The notes beneath the pieces were generated by a model. That model was not told where the DNA came from and did not search any database. It saw nothing but the letters and a program-made list of their open reading frames with translations. A DNA stretch of 64,000 nucleotides, taken from JASHVB01 sp035523995 (GTDB taxonomy: Bacteria > Pseudomonadota > Alphaproteobacteria > Acetobacterales > Acetobacteraceae). The position numbers were made by a program, and so were the translations under genes. Shown in pieces: positions 43,635-53,431 of this stretch. Numbering within the stretch: the stretch's first letter is position 1; each line of letters opens with the position of its first letter. The stretch is from the NCBI GenBank assembly GCA_035523995.1, contig DATKPQ010000019.1, forward strand, positions 1 to 64,000. The letters run 5' to 3'.

Positions 43635-46186
43635 CCGACCGCCCCGAGGACCTGAACCCCCTGCTTCGCCGCCTGGCGGGTCAGCGCATCCTCGCGCGCC
43701 TTGTCCTGTTGTTTGAAAGCATCTGGCCCGCTTTGTGGCCGCCCCTCGGCGTCGCCGGCTTGTTCCTGTGCGCCGCCCTGCTTCAGCTTCCGCAGATGCT
43801 ACCGCCCGCCTGGCATTTGACCGTGCTCGGGGGGACGCTGGCCGCCATCTTCGCCTTGGCCTTGCGCGGCCTCTGGCCAATCCGCACGCCGGATGACGCC
43901 GCCGCCGACCGTCGGCTCGAACGCGATTCCGGCCTCGCCCACCGCCCGTTGCAAGTGCTCACCGACCATCCGGCACAGCAGGACCCGATCGGCCTCGCGC
44001 TATGGCAGGCCCACGTCGTGCGGACCATCCGCCAGGTGCGCCGACTGCGTGTCGGCACGCCGCGACCCGGCTTGGCCCGCCGCGACCGTTACGCATTGCG
44101 CGGCGGATTGGTGGTAGGGCTGATCGCGACGTTCGGCATCGCCGGCGCCGACGCTCCGGCCCGCATCGCGCTCGCCCTGGAACCGACGCTGCCACGCCTG
44201 GAGGTACCTCCCTCCACCGAGCTGCAGGCCTGGATCACGCCGCCCGCCTATACACAGGTCGCGCCTGTCTTCCTCAGGCAGGACGGCGGGTCGGTTGCGG
44301 TGCCGACCGGTTCGCATCTGACGGTCAGCGTCACCGGCGGCTCCGGCACGCCCAGCCTGTCGCTGCAGGGCCACGGCACGCCGTTCCGCAGGCTCGCGAG
44401 CGACAGCTTCCAGGCCGACCGCGACCTTGACCAGGGTGGCCGGCTCGAGGTCCGCCGCAACGGCGGAGAGCTGGCGAACTGGGACCTGACGGTGATCGTG
44501 GACCAGCCGCCAACCGCCGCCTGGGCCGCCCCGCCCGGCCCAACACGCACAGGGCAGGAAACGCGCCTGCCGTGGCAGACCGGTGACGACTACGGCGTGG
44601 TCTCCTTGCAGGCTGACCTACGATTGAAGGACCGGCCATCCGCACCTGCACTGGTGGTTCCCATCCCGCTGCCGGATGGCGCTCCGAAATCGGCGCACGG
44701 GATCTACCAGCAGGATTTGACGGCGAGCCCCTGGGCCGGCCTGCCGGTGACCGGCCACCTGGTGGCCCGTGACGCACCCGGCCAAACCGGACGCAGTGCC
44801 GACGCCACCTTCATCCTGCCCGAGCGCTTGTTCACCAATCCGATCGCCCGGATCCTGATCGCCATCCGCAAGCATCTCAGCCTGCATCCCGAGGACCGCG
44901 ACCGCGCCGTGGATGCCTTGGATGGCCTGATCATGCACCCCGAACTGCTGCACGGCGACATTGGTGCCTACGTCAATCTTGGCGCCCTCTATTACTTGCT
45001 CGAATACGACAAGTCCGCCAAGGCGATCCCCGAAGCCCAGCGGCAAATGTGGGAGCTGGCGCTGCACCTGGAGGACGGCCAGACCGAGCAAACCGCCCGC
45101 GAACTGGAGCAAGCACGGCAGGCCGCACGAGACGCGCTGAACCGGGCGATGAAGCACCCCACCGAGGCTAACCGGCAGGCCCTGGAGAAGCGCCTGCAAG
45201 AACTGCAACAGGCGATCGAGCGCCACATGCAGGCGCTCCTGCAAGAGGCGCGCCGCGACCACGAGGAACTCCCGTTCGACCCCGACGCTCAGCACCTGAC
45301 CAACCAGGATTTCCAGCGCATGGCGCGGCAAGCCGAACAAGCCGCACGGCAGGGCGACATGAACCAGGCCCAGCAGCGGATGGCCGAGCTGGAGCGCATG
45401 CTGGACGAACTCCGCAACGCCCGGATGGCCAACAGCAAGTCGATGCAGCAGCGCGCGCAGCAGCGCTCGCGCGGACGGCAGCAGATGGGCGCCTTGCAGG
45501 ACCTGATCCGCCGCCAGGGCGGGCTGCTGGATCACGCCCAGAACCGCGCCGACGACCAGACGCGGCCGCAGTACGGCGACGAGGCGGCAACCCAGCCGGC
45601 CGACCCGAACCTCCAGCGCGAGGCGGACCAACGAGTCCAGCAGGCGTTGCGTCGCGCCCTGGGTGAGCTGATGCAGGACTTCAGCGACCTGACCGGCAAG
45701 CTGCCGCAAGGCCTGGGCGATGCCGACCAGGCCATGCAGCAGGCCGGCCGCCAGCTCGGCAAGGGCGACGACCGGGCGGCCAGCACGGATCAGCAAAACG
45801 CCATCGAGGACTTGCAGAAGGGCGGCCAGCAGATGGGCCAGACCATGGCGCAGCAGTTTGGCACCGGCCAGCAGGGCGAGGAGGGCGAGGCCGAAGGCGG
45901 CAGCGAGTCGGGCCAGTTCATGCTGCAAGAGGGCAACGGCGAGGGCAACGGCAATGACACCATGCCGGGCTCGGAGGGTCATGGGCGAGGCCGGCGCGAT
46001 CCCCTGGGCCGGCAATATGGCGAGGGCGGCTCTGGCGCCGACGAGGGAAACGACGTGACCATTCCCGAGAAACGCGAATATTCCCGGACGCGGGAGATCG
46101 AGGAAGAGCTGCGCCAGCGAGACGCGCAACGCGATCGCCCGCAACAGGAGTTGGATTATTACGGGCGGCTATTGAAGGGCTTCTAA
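43631..46186 (+). CDS. DUF4175 (TIGR02302) membrane-anchored protein
   Basis: An 851-aa protein. Two or three hydrophobic segments near the N-terminus (33-75 and about 155-175), then a large extracytoplasmic part and a long Gln/Glu/Arg-rich helical section (about 470-720) with many NQAQQRMAEL-like heptads, and a Gly/Glu-rich end. This matches the TIGR02302 family found next to lysA in many alphaproteobacteria; its function is unknown, with a role in the envelope often suspected. A 14-bp palindrome (CGCCACGCGTGGCG) follows the stop at 46190-46203. Confidence 0.85.
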   Translation: MTDRPEDLNPLLRRLAGQRILARLVLLFESIWPALWPPLGVAGLFLCAALLQLPQMLPPAWHLTVLGGTLAAIFALALRGLWPIRTPDDAAADRRLERDSGLAHRPLQVLTDHPAQQDPIGLALWQAHVVRTIRQVRRLRVGTPRPGLARRDRYALRGGLVVGLIATFGIAGADAPARIALALEPTLPRLEVPPSTELQAWITPPAYTQVAPVFLRQDGGSVAVPTGSHLTVSVTGGSGTPSLSLQGHGTPFRRLASDSFQADRDLDQGGRLEVRRNGGELANWDLTVIVDQPPTAAWAAPPGPTRTGQETRLPWQTGDDYGVVSLQADLRLKDRPSAPALVVPIPLPDGAPKSAHGIYQQDLTASPWAGLPVTGHLVARDAPGQTGRSADATFILPERLFTNPIARILIAIRKHLSLHPEDRDRAVDALDGLIMHPELLHGDIGAYVNLGALYYLLEYDKSAKAIPEAQRQMWELALHLEDGQTEQTARELEQARQAARDALNRAMKHPTEANRQALEKRLQELQQAIERHMQALLQEARRDHEELPFDPDAQHLTNQDFQRMARQAEQAARQGDMNQAQQRMAELERMLDELRNARMANSKSMQQRAQQRSRGRQQMGALQDLIRRQGGLLDHAQNRADDQTRPQYGDEAATQPADPNLQREADQRVQQALRRALGELMQDFSDLTGKLPQGLGDADQAMQQAGRQLGKGDDRAASTDQQNAIEDLQKGGQQMGQTMAQQFGTGQQGEEGEAEGGSESGQFMLQEGNGEGNGNDTMPGSEGHGRGRRDPLGRQYGEGGSGADEGNDVTIPEKREYSRTREIEEELRQRDAQRDRPQQELDYYGRLLKGF

Positions 46187-46533
46187 CGGCGCCACGCGTG
46201 GCGGCGACCGTCATGCGTTGCAGCGCAGGGACGAATCAGACCATGCCAACAAGGTTTGCACGGTATGCCTTTGACACCTGGGAAAAAGCCGAGCTGGGCG
46301 CGGCCCCGTACTTGTTGCACTAACAACGTGACTCGTGCGACCTCTGTCATTTCCAATGACCCGGTGTCTGACGCACAATGAAGCGTGAAACAAGTCCAGG
46401 TGATTTGCCCGCCGACGGCTTATCCACATTATGCGGCGCGGCTCCGCCTCTGGTGTGTGCCGGTGAACGAGCGCAACTGCGGCAGTCCGGCACCGCCGGA
46501 CCTGCGCGCAGCAAGCGGACAGGAGAAGAAACG
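46187..46533. other. Gap before the OmpA-family gene
   Basis: 347 bases. A palindrome sits at 46190-46203 right after the DUF4175 stop. A TTGACA-like hexamer is present at about 46269 but lacks a matching -10 at 17 bases. The ATG at 46378 in frame with the porin has no ribosome site and encodes no signal peptide, so I took 46534 as the start. Confidence 0.4.
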
Positions 46534-47628
46534 ATGAGATACTGGGGCGCAATTCTGGCTTTGGCGCTTCTTGCGTTGCCACTGGCGGCCACAGCCCAGC
46601 CGGTCAGCGGCTTGTACATCTCGGGCGGTCTGGGCGCCGACCTGCCACAGAACACGTATTTCACCCCGAGTTCGCCGGTGGACGGTGCCACGCGTCTGAA
46701 GACCGAGGACAATCTCGGGTTCACCGGGCTCGGTGCCATAGGCTATGGCCTGGGCGACGGGTTCCGCTTCGAAATCGAGGGCGACTTCGCGCGCAACGGC
46801 GTGCAGAACATTTATCAGAAATTCCCAACGACGACGTCCGGCACAGAGCACACGTACGGCGTGATGGTGAACGCGCTGTATGACTTAGATATCGGTTCGC
46901 CCTGGATCTACCCGTATCTCGGCGCCGGTGCCGGCTACCAGTGGAGCCATTTTGACGGTGTGTCGGTGACACAGATCGGCGGGCCGTTCAGATTGAGCAC
47001 GGATGCGACCGCCGGCGCGTTCGCGTGGCAGGCGATTGCTGGCGTGTCAGTGCCCATTCCCAGCGTGCGTGGCCTGTCATTCACCGCCGAATACCGCTTC
47101 ATGGAAACGCTGGGCGGACCCACATACGGTGCGCTGGAAACCCCGGTCGGCGGCGGTCCTGCGGTGTTCACCGACCTGAAGCTGCACAACCAGTTCGACC
47201 ATCTTTTCCTGATCGGGCTGCGTTATGAGTTCAATACGCCTGCACCGCCCGCACCCGTCATGACGCCGGCTGCACAAGCCGTGCCGACCCCTGCTCCGTC
47301 GCGTTCGTACCTGGTGTTCTTCGATTGGGACAAGGCGACGCTGACCGACCGTGCGCGCCAGATCATCCAGGAGGCAGCAGACAATTCGCGGCGCGTGCAG
47401 TACACGCGCATCATGGTGAACGGCTACACGGATACGTCAGGCACGCCGCAATACAACATGGGCTTGTCGATCCGGCGTGCCCGCGCGGTGGAAGGCGAGC
47501 TTATTCATGATGGTGTCCCGCAAAACGTGATCGCCATCCGCGGCTACGGCGAAACCCACCTGCTGGTCCCAACCGGCCCCGGCGTGCGCGAGCCGCAGAA
47601 CCGGCGCGTAGAAATCATCATTCAATAA
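46534..47628 (+). CDS. OmpA-family outer-membrane protein
   Basis: A 364-aa porin-like protein: signal peptide (YWGAILALALLALPLAATA), an OmpA-type 8-strand barrel with extra loops (GLYISGGLGADLPQN to HLFLIGLRYEF), a Pro/Ala linker and a C-terminal peptidoglycan-binding OmpA domain (VFFDWDKATLTDRARQII, NGYTDTSGTPQYNMGLSIRR, NRRVEIII). It ties the outer membrane to peptidoglycan. AGGAG precedes the ATG by about 9 bases. A strong terminator follows. Confidence 0.93.
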   Translation: MRYWGAILALALLALPLAATAQPVSGLYISGGLGADLPQNTYFTPSSPVDGATRLKTEDNLGFTGLGAIGYGLGDGFRFEIEGDFARNGVQNIYQKFPTTTSGTEHTYGVMVNALYDLDIGSPWIYPYLGAGAGYQWSHFDGVSVTQIGGPFRLSTDATAGAFAWQAIAGVSVPIPSVRGLSFTAEYRFMETLGGPTYGALETPVGGGPAVFTDLKLHNQFDHLFLIGLRYEFNTPAPPAPVMTPAAQAVPTPAPSRSYLVFFDWDKATLTDRARQIIQEAADNSRRVQYTRIMVNGYTDTSGTPQYNMGLSIRRARAVEGELIHDGVPQNVIAIRGYGETHLLVPTGPGVREPQNRRVEIIIQ

Positions 47629-47650
47629 CCTTAACCTCTCCAATAACATC

Positions 47651-47687
47651 AATCTCTCCCGCGCGCTATTCGCGCGCGGGAGAGATT
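47651..47687. terminator. Bidirectional hairpin terminator between porin and maeB
   Basis: A 15-bp perfect stem (AATCTCTCCCGCGCG at 47651-47665 and its inverse at 47673-47687) with a 7-base loop lies between the two convergent genes. Its A/T ends make it usable from either side. The maeB stop codon sits at the edge of the stem. Confidence 0.8.
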
Positions 47688-49947
47688 ACTTCTGCGCCAC
47701 CGCCAGCGCGCTCAAATTGAAAATTCCCCGTGCCGTAACGCTCGGCACCAGCACATGAATCGGCTGCGACAGACCAAGCAGGATCGGCCCCACCGCCAGC
47801 CCATCCGCCGCAGCCTTCAACAACGTGAATGAGATGTTCGCTGCATCCAGCCCAGGCATGACCAGAAGATTCGCCGCGCCATGCAGAGGTGAATCCGGCA
47901 CCGCCTGGTTCCGGATCGTCTCCACCAGCGCGGCGTCGGCATGCATTTCGCCGTCGATTTCCAGTGCCGGATCGCGCGCACGGATCATCGCCAATGCATG
48001 GCGCATCTTGCGTGCGGACCCACTGTCGCTGGCGCCAAAGCTGGAATGCGACAGCAATGCCGCTTTCGGAGCGACACCGAACCGGCGCACCGCCTCCGCC
48101 GCCAGCACAGTAAGTTCGGTGATTTGCTCCGGCGTCGGGTCCACCACCATGTGCGTGTCCCCCATGAACAAGGCACCGGTCGACAGGATCAGCGCCGACA
48201 GAGCGTACACCCTGCTCACCCCAGGCCGCCGCGCGACGATCGGCAGCACGTACTGAATCTGCCGCCACCAGTTCCCCGTTCCGCCACAGATTGCCGCATC
48301 GGCAAGGCCCTCATGCAGCATCATGGCAGCGGCCACCGACGGCCGGTTCGCGACCCGCCGTGCCGCCACCTCCGGCGGCGCACCGCGGCGGCCGGCGAGC
48401 CGCTGGTATTCCGGGATCAGCGGCCCGAACACGTCGTGGTCCTGCGTCGGATCCAGCACGTGCACGCCGTCCGTCAGGTCGATGCGAAGGCCCATCTCCC
48501 GCACCTTGCGTGCGATCACGTCGCGACGTCCGAGCAAGATGGGGGCGGCTATGTGGTCGTCCACCAGCATCTGGGCGGCGCGCAGGATGCGGTCGTCCTC
48601 GCCTTCCGCAAACACAATGCGGCGCGCCGGCCCTTGCCTGGCCGCTTCGAACACCGGCCGCATGAGTTGGCCGGAACGGAACACGAAGCGTTCGAGCGTG
48701 TGGCGATAGGCATCGAGATCCGCGATCGGACGCAATGCGACGCCGGTCTCCATGGCAGCGCAGGCGACCGCCGGGGCAATCTCCAGAATCAGCCGCGGAT
48801 CGAATGGCTTGGGAATGATGTAGTCGGGGCCGAACACCGGCGCGGCGCCGCCATAGGCCGCAGCAACGACTTCGCTCGCCTCCATCCGCGCCAGGCCGGC
48901 AAGCGCTTCCACCGCCGCAATCTTCATCGCCTCGTTAATGGTGGTGGCCGACACATCCAGTGCGCCGCGGAAGATGAACGGGAAGCACAGAACGTTATTG
49001 ACCTGGTTCGGATAGTCGCTGCGGCCGGTAGCGACAATGGCGTCCGGACGAGCGGTGTGGGCAATGTCGGGTGCGATCTCCGGCTCCGGATTCGCCAGCG
49101 CCAGGATCAGCGGCTGGTCGTTGAATTTCGGCAGCCATTCAGGGTGCAGCACACGCGGCGCGGACAGGCCGAGGAAGATATCGGCGCCATCCAGCACGTC
49201 GGCCAGCGCGGCGGCGTTTGTATTGCGGGCATAGCGCGCCATGTTGGGGAGCATTCCGGGGCGATTTGTGCGCACCACGCCGTTGATGTCGGTCAGCGTG
49301 ACGTTTTCCGGCTTCAGCCCCATCGCCACTAGCAGATCGACGCAGGCCAGCGCTGCGGCACCCGCGCCCGACGTGACCAGCTTCACGTCCGGCAGCGACT
49401 TGCCTTGCAGCAGCAAGCCGTTGCGCACGGCGGCAGCGACCGTGATGGCAGTGCCGTGCTGGTCGTCATGGAAGACCGGGATGCGCATGCGGGCGCGCAA
49501 ATTCGTCTCGATGGCGAAGCACTCGGGAGCCTTGATGTCCTCCAGGTTGACGGCGCCGAAGGTGGGTTCCAGCGCCGCGACCACATCGCAGAAGCGGTCG
49601 GGGTCCTGCGCGTCCACCTCGATATCGAACACGTCGATGCCGGCGAATTTCTTGAAAAGAACCGCCTTGCCTTCCATCACCGGCTTGCCGGCAAGGGCAC
49701 CGATATTGCCGAGGCCGAGCACCGCTGTGCCGTTGGAAATCACGGCAACCAGATTGCCCCGGGCGGTGTAGTCGTGCGCAGTGGCAGGGTCGGCCTTGAT
49801 CGCCTCGCAGGCGGCAGCGACGCCGGGAGAATACGCCAGCGCGAGGTCGCGTTGACTGGCCATCCGCTTGGTCGGCTCAATGGCGAGCTTTCCAGGTCGT
49901 GGGAAGCGATGGTAGTCGAGCGCCGCCTGGCGGAAAGCATCGTCCAT
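47686..49947 (-). CDS. maeB: NADP-dependent malic enzyme (MaeB-type, with PTA-like domain)
   Basis: Oxidatively decarboxylates malate to pyruvate, supplying NADPH. 753 aa, normal for the hybrid type: malic enzyme domain (1-430; DLALAYSPGVAAACEAI, FHDDQHGTAI, LALANPEPEI) plus a C-terminal phosphotransacetylase-like domain (430-753; FAEGEDDRILRAA, ICGGTGNWWRQIQ, LLSHSSFGA). The second domain in such enzymes is regulatory and lacks PTA activity. Start ATG 49947 has AGGGGAA upstream. Confidence 0.95.
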   Translation of the reverse strand: MDDAFRQAALDYHRFPRPGKLAIEPTKRMASQRDLALAYSPGVAAACEAIKADPATAHDYTARGNLVAVISNGTAVLGLGNIGALAGKPVMEGKAVLFKKFAGIDVFDIEVDAQDPDRFCDVVAALEPTFGAVNLEDIKAPECFAIETNLRARMRIPVFHDDQHGTAITVAAAVRNGLLLQGKSLPDVKLVTSGAGAAALACVDLLVAMGLKPENVTLTDINGVVRTNRPGMLPNMARYARNTNAAALADVLDGADIFLGLSAPRVLHPEWLPKFNDQPLILALANPEPEIAPDIAHTARPDAIVATGRSDYPNQVNNVLCFPFIFRGALDVSATTINEAMKIAAVEALAGLARMEASEVVAAAYGGAAPVFGPDYIIPKPFDPRLILEIAPAVACAAMETGVALRPIADLDAYRHTLERFVFRSGQLMRPVFEAARQGPARRIVFAEGEDDRILRAAQMLVDDHIAAPILLGRRDVIARKVREMGLRIDLTDGVHVLDPTQDHDVFGPLIPEYQRLAGRRGAPPEVAARRVANRPSVAAAMMLHEGLADAAICGGTGNWWRQIQYVLPIVARRPGVSRVYALSALILSTGALFMGDTHMVVDPTPEQITELTVLAAEAVRRFGVAPKAALLSHSSFGASDSGSARKMRHALAMIRARDPALEIDGEMHADAALVETIRNQAVPDSPLHGAANLLVMPGLDAANISFTLLKAAADGLAVGPILLGLSQPIHVLVPSVTARGIFNLSALAVAQK

Positions 49948-50143
49948 GGTCGTTTCCCCTGGTTACGGCCGGGTGGGGACATAGGAGAGGTCGCCGAAGG
50001 GCGCCAGACGCAGGGCCCACAGCGTCCGGGCGTGAGCGTCGTTGTCCACATGCCTGAACGTCGCCGCCCGGCTTGACGCTTGCCCGATTCGCTGATCCTC
50101 TTCCAGCCAAGCTGAGAAGGCGTCTCGCAACCGGGAGGAACCC

Positions 50144-51454
50144 ATGCCCACGTGGCTTCGCTGGACGATCGCCGCCGCGGTTGTCATTTGCTCAAACGCG
50201 ATGGCGCACGCCGCGACCATTACCATCGCCACCGTCAACAACAACGACATGATCGTGATGCAGCAGCTCGCCTCGCACTGGGAGCAGCAGACGGGAAACA
50301 AGATCAACTGGGTGGTGTTGGAGGAGAACGTTCTGCGCCAGCGCGTCACCACCGACATCGCCACCGGCGGCGGCCAGTTCGACGTGATGACGATCGGTTC
50401 TTATGAAGCGCCGATCTGGGGCAAGCAGAAATGGCTGCTGCCGCTGGACGATTTCCCCAAGAGCTACGACTACAACGACATCTTCAAGTCGGTGCGCGAC
50501 GCGCTTTCCTCGGACGGGCATCTGTGGGCGGTGCCGTTCTACGCGGAGAGCTCCTTCCTGATGTATCGCAAGGATCTGTTCTCGAAGGCCGGCCTGACGA
50601 TGCCGGCACAGCCGACATGGGCCGAGGTCGAAGGCTTCGCCAAGAAGCTGACCGACCGAGCCCACCAGCAATACGGCGTGTGCCTGCGCGGCAAGCCGGG
50701 CTGGGGCGAGAACATGGCGCTGATCGACACCATGGTGAACACGTTCGGCGGCCGTTGGTTCAACGAGAAATGGCAGCCGCAGCTTGATACCAAGCCGTGG
50801 CAAGATGCGGTGACCTTCTATGTGAATTTGCTGCGCAATTACGGCCCGCCCGGCGCCAGCTCCAACGGCTTCAACGAGAACCTGGCGTTGTTCTCCACCG
50901 GCCATTGCGCGATGTGGGTCGATGCCACGGTCGCCGCCGGCTTCGTTTCCGATCCGAAGAAGAGCCAGGTCGTCGGCAAGGTCGGTTTCGCACCGGCGCC
51001 GATCGCGAAAGTGCCGAACGGCAACCATTGGTTCTGGGCCTGGGCGCTCGCGATACCGAAGAGCTCGCACGAGGCGGCAATTGCAAAATCATTCCTGCGA
51101 TGGGCAACCTCGCAGGCGTATATCAAGCTGGTGGCGCAGACGAACGGCTGGGTGCTGGTGCCGCCCGGGACGCGCAAGTCCACCTATGACAACCCGCAAT
51201 ACATCGCGGCGGCGCCCTTCGCGAAACAGGTAGAACATGCGATCCAGACCGCGGACCTGGACCATCCGACCGCTCAGCCCGTGCCATATACCGGAATCCA
51301 ATACGTGGCGATTCCGGAATTCCAGGCCATCGGCACGACAGTGGGCCAGTTGATGGCAGCGGCACTGACCGGCCAGACGACGGTGGATCAGGCGCTGAAG
51401 CAAGCGCAGGCACAGGTGAAGTCGGCAATGGACCAAGCGGGCTACACCCAGTAG
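50144..51454 (+). CDS. Sugar-alcohol ABC transporter, substrate-binding protein
   Basis: A 436-aa periplasmic binding protein of the sorbitol/mannitol (SmoE-like) group. Signal peptide ends MAHA; the mature protein begins ATITIATVNNNDMIVMQQL. Motifs such as GGQFDVMTIGSYEAPIWGKQ, WAVPFYAESSFLMYRKDLF, GENMALIDTMVNTFGGRWF and GNHWFWAWALAIPKSSH are typical. GGGAGGAA precedes the ATG. Two permease genes and a mannitol-type dehydrogenase follow, supporting a polyol as substrate. Confidence 0.9.
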   Translation: MPTWLRWTIAAAVVICSNAMAHAATITIATVNNNDMIVMQQLASHWEQQTGNKINWVVLEENVLRQRVTTDIATGGGQFDVMTIGSYEAPIWGKQKWLLPLDDFPKSYDYNDIFKSVRDALSSDGHLWAVPFYAESSFLMYRKDLFSKAGLTMPAQPTWAEVEGFAKKLTDRAHQQYGVCLRGKPGWGENMALIDTMVNTFGGRWFNEKWQPQLDTKPWQDAVTFYVNLLRNYGPPGASSNGFNENLALFSTGHCAMWVDATVAAGFVSDPKKSQVVGKVGFAPAPIAKVPNGNHWFWAWALAIPKSSHEAAIAKSFLRWATSQAYIKLVAQTNGWVLVPPGTRKSTYDNPQYIAAAPFAKQVEHAIQTADLDHPTAQPVPYTGIQYVAIPEFQAIGTTVGQLMAAALTGQTTVDQALKQAQAQVKSAMDQAGYTQ

Positions 51455-51484
51455 CCCGCCCACGCCCTGATCGTGGAGGGCGGC

Positions 51485-52426
51485 ATGAGAGCGACGAACG
51501 AAGCCATTGCAGCAGCGCCGCCACCGATGCGGTCGGGCCGCATGCGGACAGCGTTGCGCGGCCGCGGCGGCGCGGTCGCCACCTTACCACTGGTCGGGCC
51601 CGCGGTGGTCTTGTTGCTGATCTGGTCGCTGGTGCCGCTGGTGATGACGCTGTGGTTCTCGTTCCGCCGCTACAACCTGCTGAACCCGATGATCCACGGC
51701 TTCGCCGGCTGGAACAACTACCGCTTCTTGTTTCAGGACCCGGCGCTGCTTTCTTCGCTGGTTGTCACTGTGGTTCTTGTTGCCGCGGTGCTCGCGATTA
51801 CAGTGGGCCTTGGCGCGGTACTGGCGGCGGTGTTCGAAACCGGCTTCCCCGGCCGCGGCATTGCGCGCGTGCTGATGATCTCGCCCTTCTTCGTCATGCC
51901 GACGGTCAGCGCGCTGATCTGGAAGAACCTGCTGATGAACCCGGTGAACGGCTTGTTCGCCTGGATCCTCCGAGGCGTCGGGCTGCCGACCTTCGACTGG
52001 TTCGCCTCGGCGCCACTGATCTCCATCATCGTGATCGTCGCCTGGGAATGGCTGCCCTTTGCCTTCCTGATCCTGATGACGTCACTGCAATCGCTGGATG
52101 AGGAGATCATCGAAGCCGCCCGCCTGGACGGTGCCGGGCCGGTCGCGATGTTCCGCTACATCCAGGTGCCGCATCTCGGACGCTCGATCAGCGTGGTGGT
52201 GATGATCGAGACCATCTTCTTGCTCGGCATCTTCGCCGAGATCTACGTGACCACCGCGGGCGGCCCAGGCGTCGCCACCACCAACCTCGCATTCCTGATC
52301 TACCAGCGCGCCCTTTTGGCATTTAACGTAGGATCTGCATCGGCGGCAGGGGTGATCGCCATCGTGCTGGCCAACATCGTCGCCATCTTCCTCATCAACA
52401 CCGTGGCAAAGCGGCTGGACGTATGA
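51485..52426 (+). CDS. Polyol ABC transporter permease 1 (SmoF-like)
   Basis: A 313-aa inner-membrane permease with six hydrophobic segments and the EAA loop toward the ATPase (EEIIEAARLDGAGPVAMFRY then IQVPHLG). ATG 51485 follows GGAGG by 5 bases; GTG 51473 is upstream in frame. It lies 30 bases after the binding-protein gene and its stop overlaps permease 2. Confidence 0.92.
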   Translation: MRATNEAIAAAPPPMRSGRMRTALRGRGGAVATLPLVGPAVVLLLIWSLVPLVMTLWFSFRRYNLLNPMIHGFAGWNNYRFLFQDPALLSSLVVTVVLVAAVLAITVGLGAVLAAVFETGFPGRGIARVLMISPFFVMPTVSALIWKNLLMNPVNGLFAWILRGVGLPTFDWFASAPLISIIVIVAWEWLPFAFLILMTSLQSLDEEIIEAARLDGAGPVAMFRYIQVPHLGRSISVVVMIETIFLLGIFAEIYVTTAGGPGVATTNLAFLIYQRALLAFNVGSASAAGVIAIVLANIVAIFLINTVAKRLDV

Positions 52427-53247
52427 ATCCGCGCGACAAGCAGTTCCATCCGGTGGCGGCAGCCGTGGCCTGGCTGGCGTCGTTGCTGATGTTCTTCCCG
52501 ATCTTCTGGATGGTGCTCGCCAGTTTCAAAACCGAGACCCAGGCGATTCAAACGCCACCCCTGCTCTTGTTTCGTCCAACATTAGAAAACTACCACGACA
52601 TCTTCATCCGCGCCGACTATCCGTTATTCGCCTGGAACAGTGTGGCAATTTCGCTGGCAGCGACGGTGGTTATGCTGGTGGTAGCGGTGCCGGCGTCGTT
52701 TGCCATGGCGTTCTATCCAACCAAACGCACGCGCGGCACGTTGCTGTGGATGCTGTCCACCAAGATGCTACCGGCGGTCGGCGTACTGGTGCCGATCTAT
52801 CTGATTGCAAAGGACGCCGGCCTGCTGGATTCGCGCATCGCGCTGATCCTCATCTACATGCTCAGCAACCTGCCGATCGGCGTCTGGATGCTGTTCACCT
52901 TCTTCCGCGAAACGCCAAAGGCGATCATCGAGCAAAGTCGCATCGATGGCGCCGGCGTATGGGATTCGATCGTGCACGTACTGCTCCCGCTCGGGCTGCC
53001 GGGCATCGCATCCACCGCACTGCTATCGATCATCCTGTGCTGGAACGAGGCGTTCTGGAGCCTGAACCTGTCTGCCCACGACGCCGCACCGCTGACCGCG
53101 TTCATCGCGTCGTTCTCGGCACCCGAGGGCTTGTTCTGGGCCAAGCTCTCTGCCGCAGCAACGCTGGCGACGGTGCCGATCCTGCTGTTCGGCTGGTTCA
53201 GCCAGCGCCAGTTGGTACGAGGGCTGACGTTCGGGGCGGTGAAGTGA
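52423..53247 (+). CDS. Polyol ABC transporter permease 2 (SmoG-like)
   Basis: A 274-aa permease with six membrane segments and the EAA motif IIEQSRIDGAGVWDSIVHV. Start codon overlaps the stop of permease 1 (ATGA). The ATPase gene (SmoK type) expected next is missing; a REP-like repeat and the dehydrogenase gene follow instead. Confidence 0.92.
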   Translation: MNPRDKQFHPVAAAVAWLASLLMFFPIFWMVLASFKTETQAIQTPPLLLFRPTLENYHDIFIRADYPLFAWNSVAISLAATVVMLVVAVPASFAMAFYPTKRTRGTLLWMLSTKMLPAVGVLVPIYLIAKDAGLLDSRIALILIYMLSNLPIGVWMLFTFFRETPKAIIEQSRIDGAGVWDSIVHVLLPLGLPGIASTALLSIILCWNEAFWSLNLSAHDAAPLTAFIASFSAPEGLFWAKLSAAATLATVPILLFGWFSQRQLVRGLTFGAVK

Positions 53248-53292
53248 AGACCATCAGGAGTGTCGTACCCCGTGCCAGACCATCGCGTTCTT

Positions 53293-53348
53293 CCATGTCA
53301 TTGCGTTTTCCATGTCATTGCGAGGAGCGCAGCGACGAAGCAATCTCC
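53293..53348 (+). repeat. REP-like family 1 copy with a short duplicated start
   Basis: CCATGTCATTGCG occurs at 53293 and again at 53311, the second running on into the full arm GTCATTGCGAGGAGCGCAGC then GACGAAGCAATCTCC (53314-53348). It lies between the permease and dehydrogenase genes of the polyol cluster, where such repeats could stabilise upstream mRNA. Confidence 0.75.
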
Positions 53349-53431
53349 ACATAAGAACGCGCGATACGCGATTGTGCAGCCACATGGCTTTACGCCATGA
53401 CACGCCCCAATGACATCCCACTGAGAGCGTC

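Noticed and set aside
44618..46144. 508-codon minus-strand frame, Leu/Ala/Val-rich and membrane-like
   Set aside because: It mirrors the Gln/Glu-rich helical part of the DUF4175 protein; hydrophobicity comes from reverse-complemented CAG and GAG codons.
47941..49332. 463-codon plus-strand frame
   Set aside because: Antisense to maeB with His/Arg-rich, low-quality sequence.
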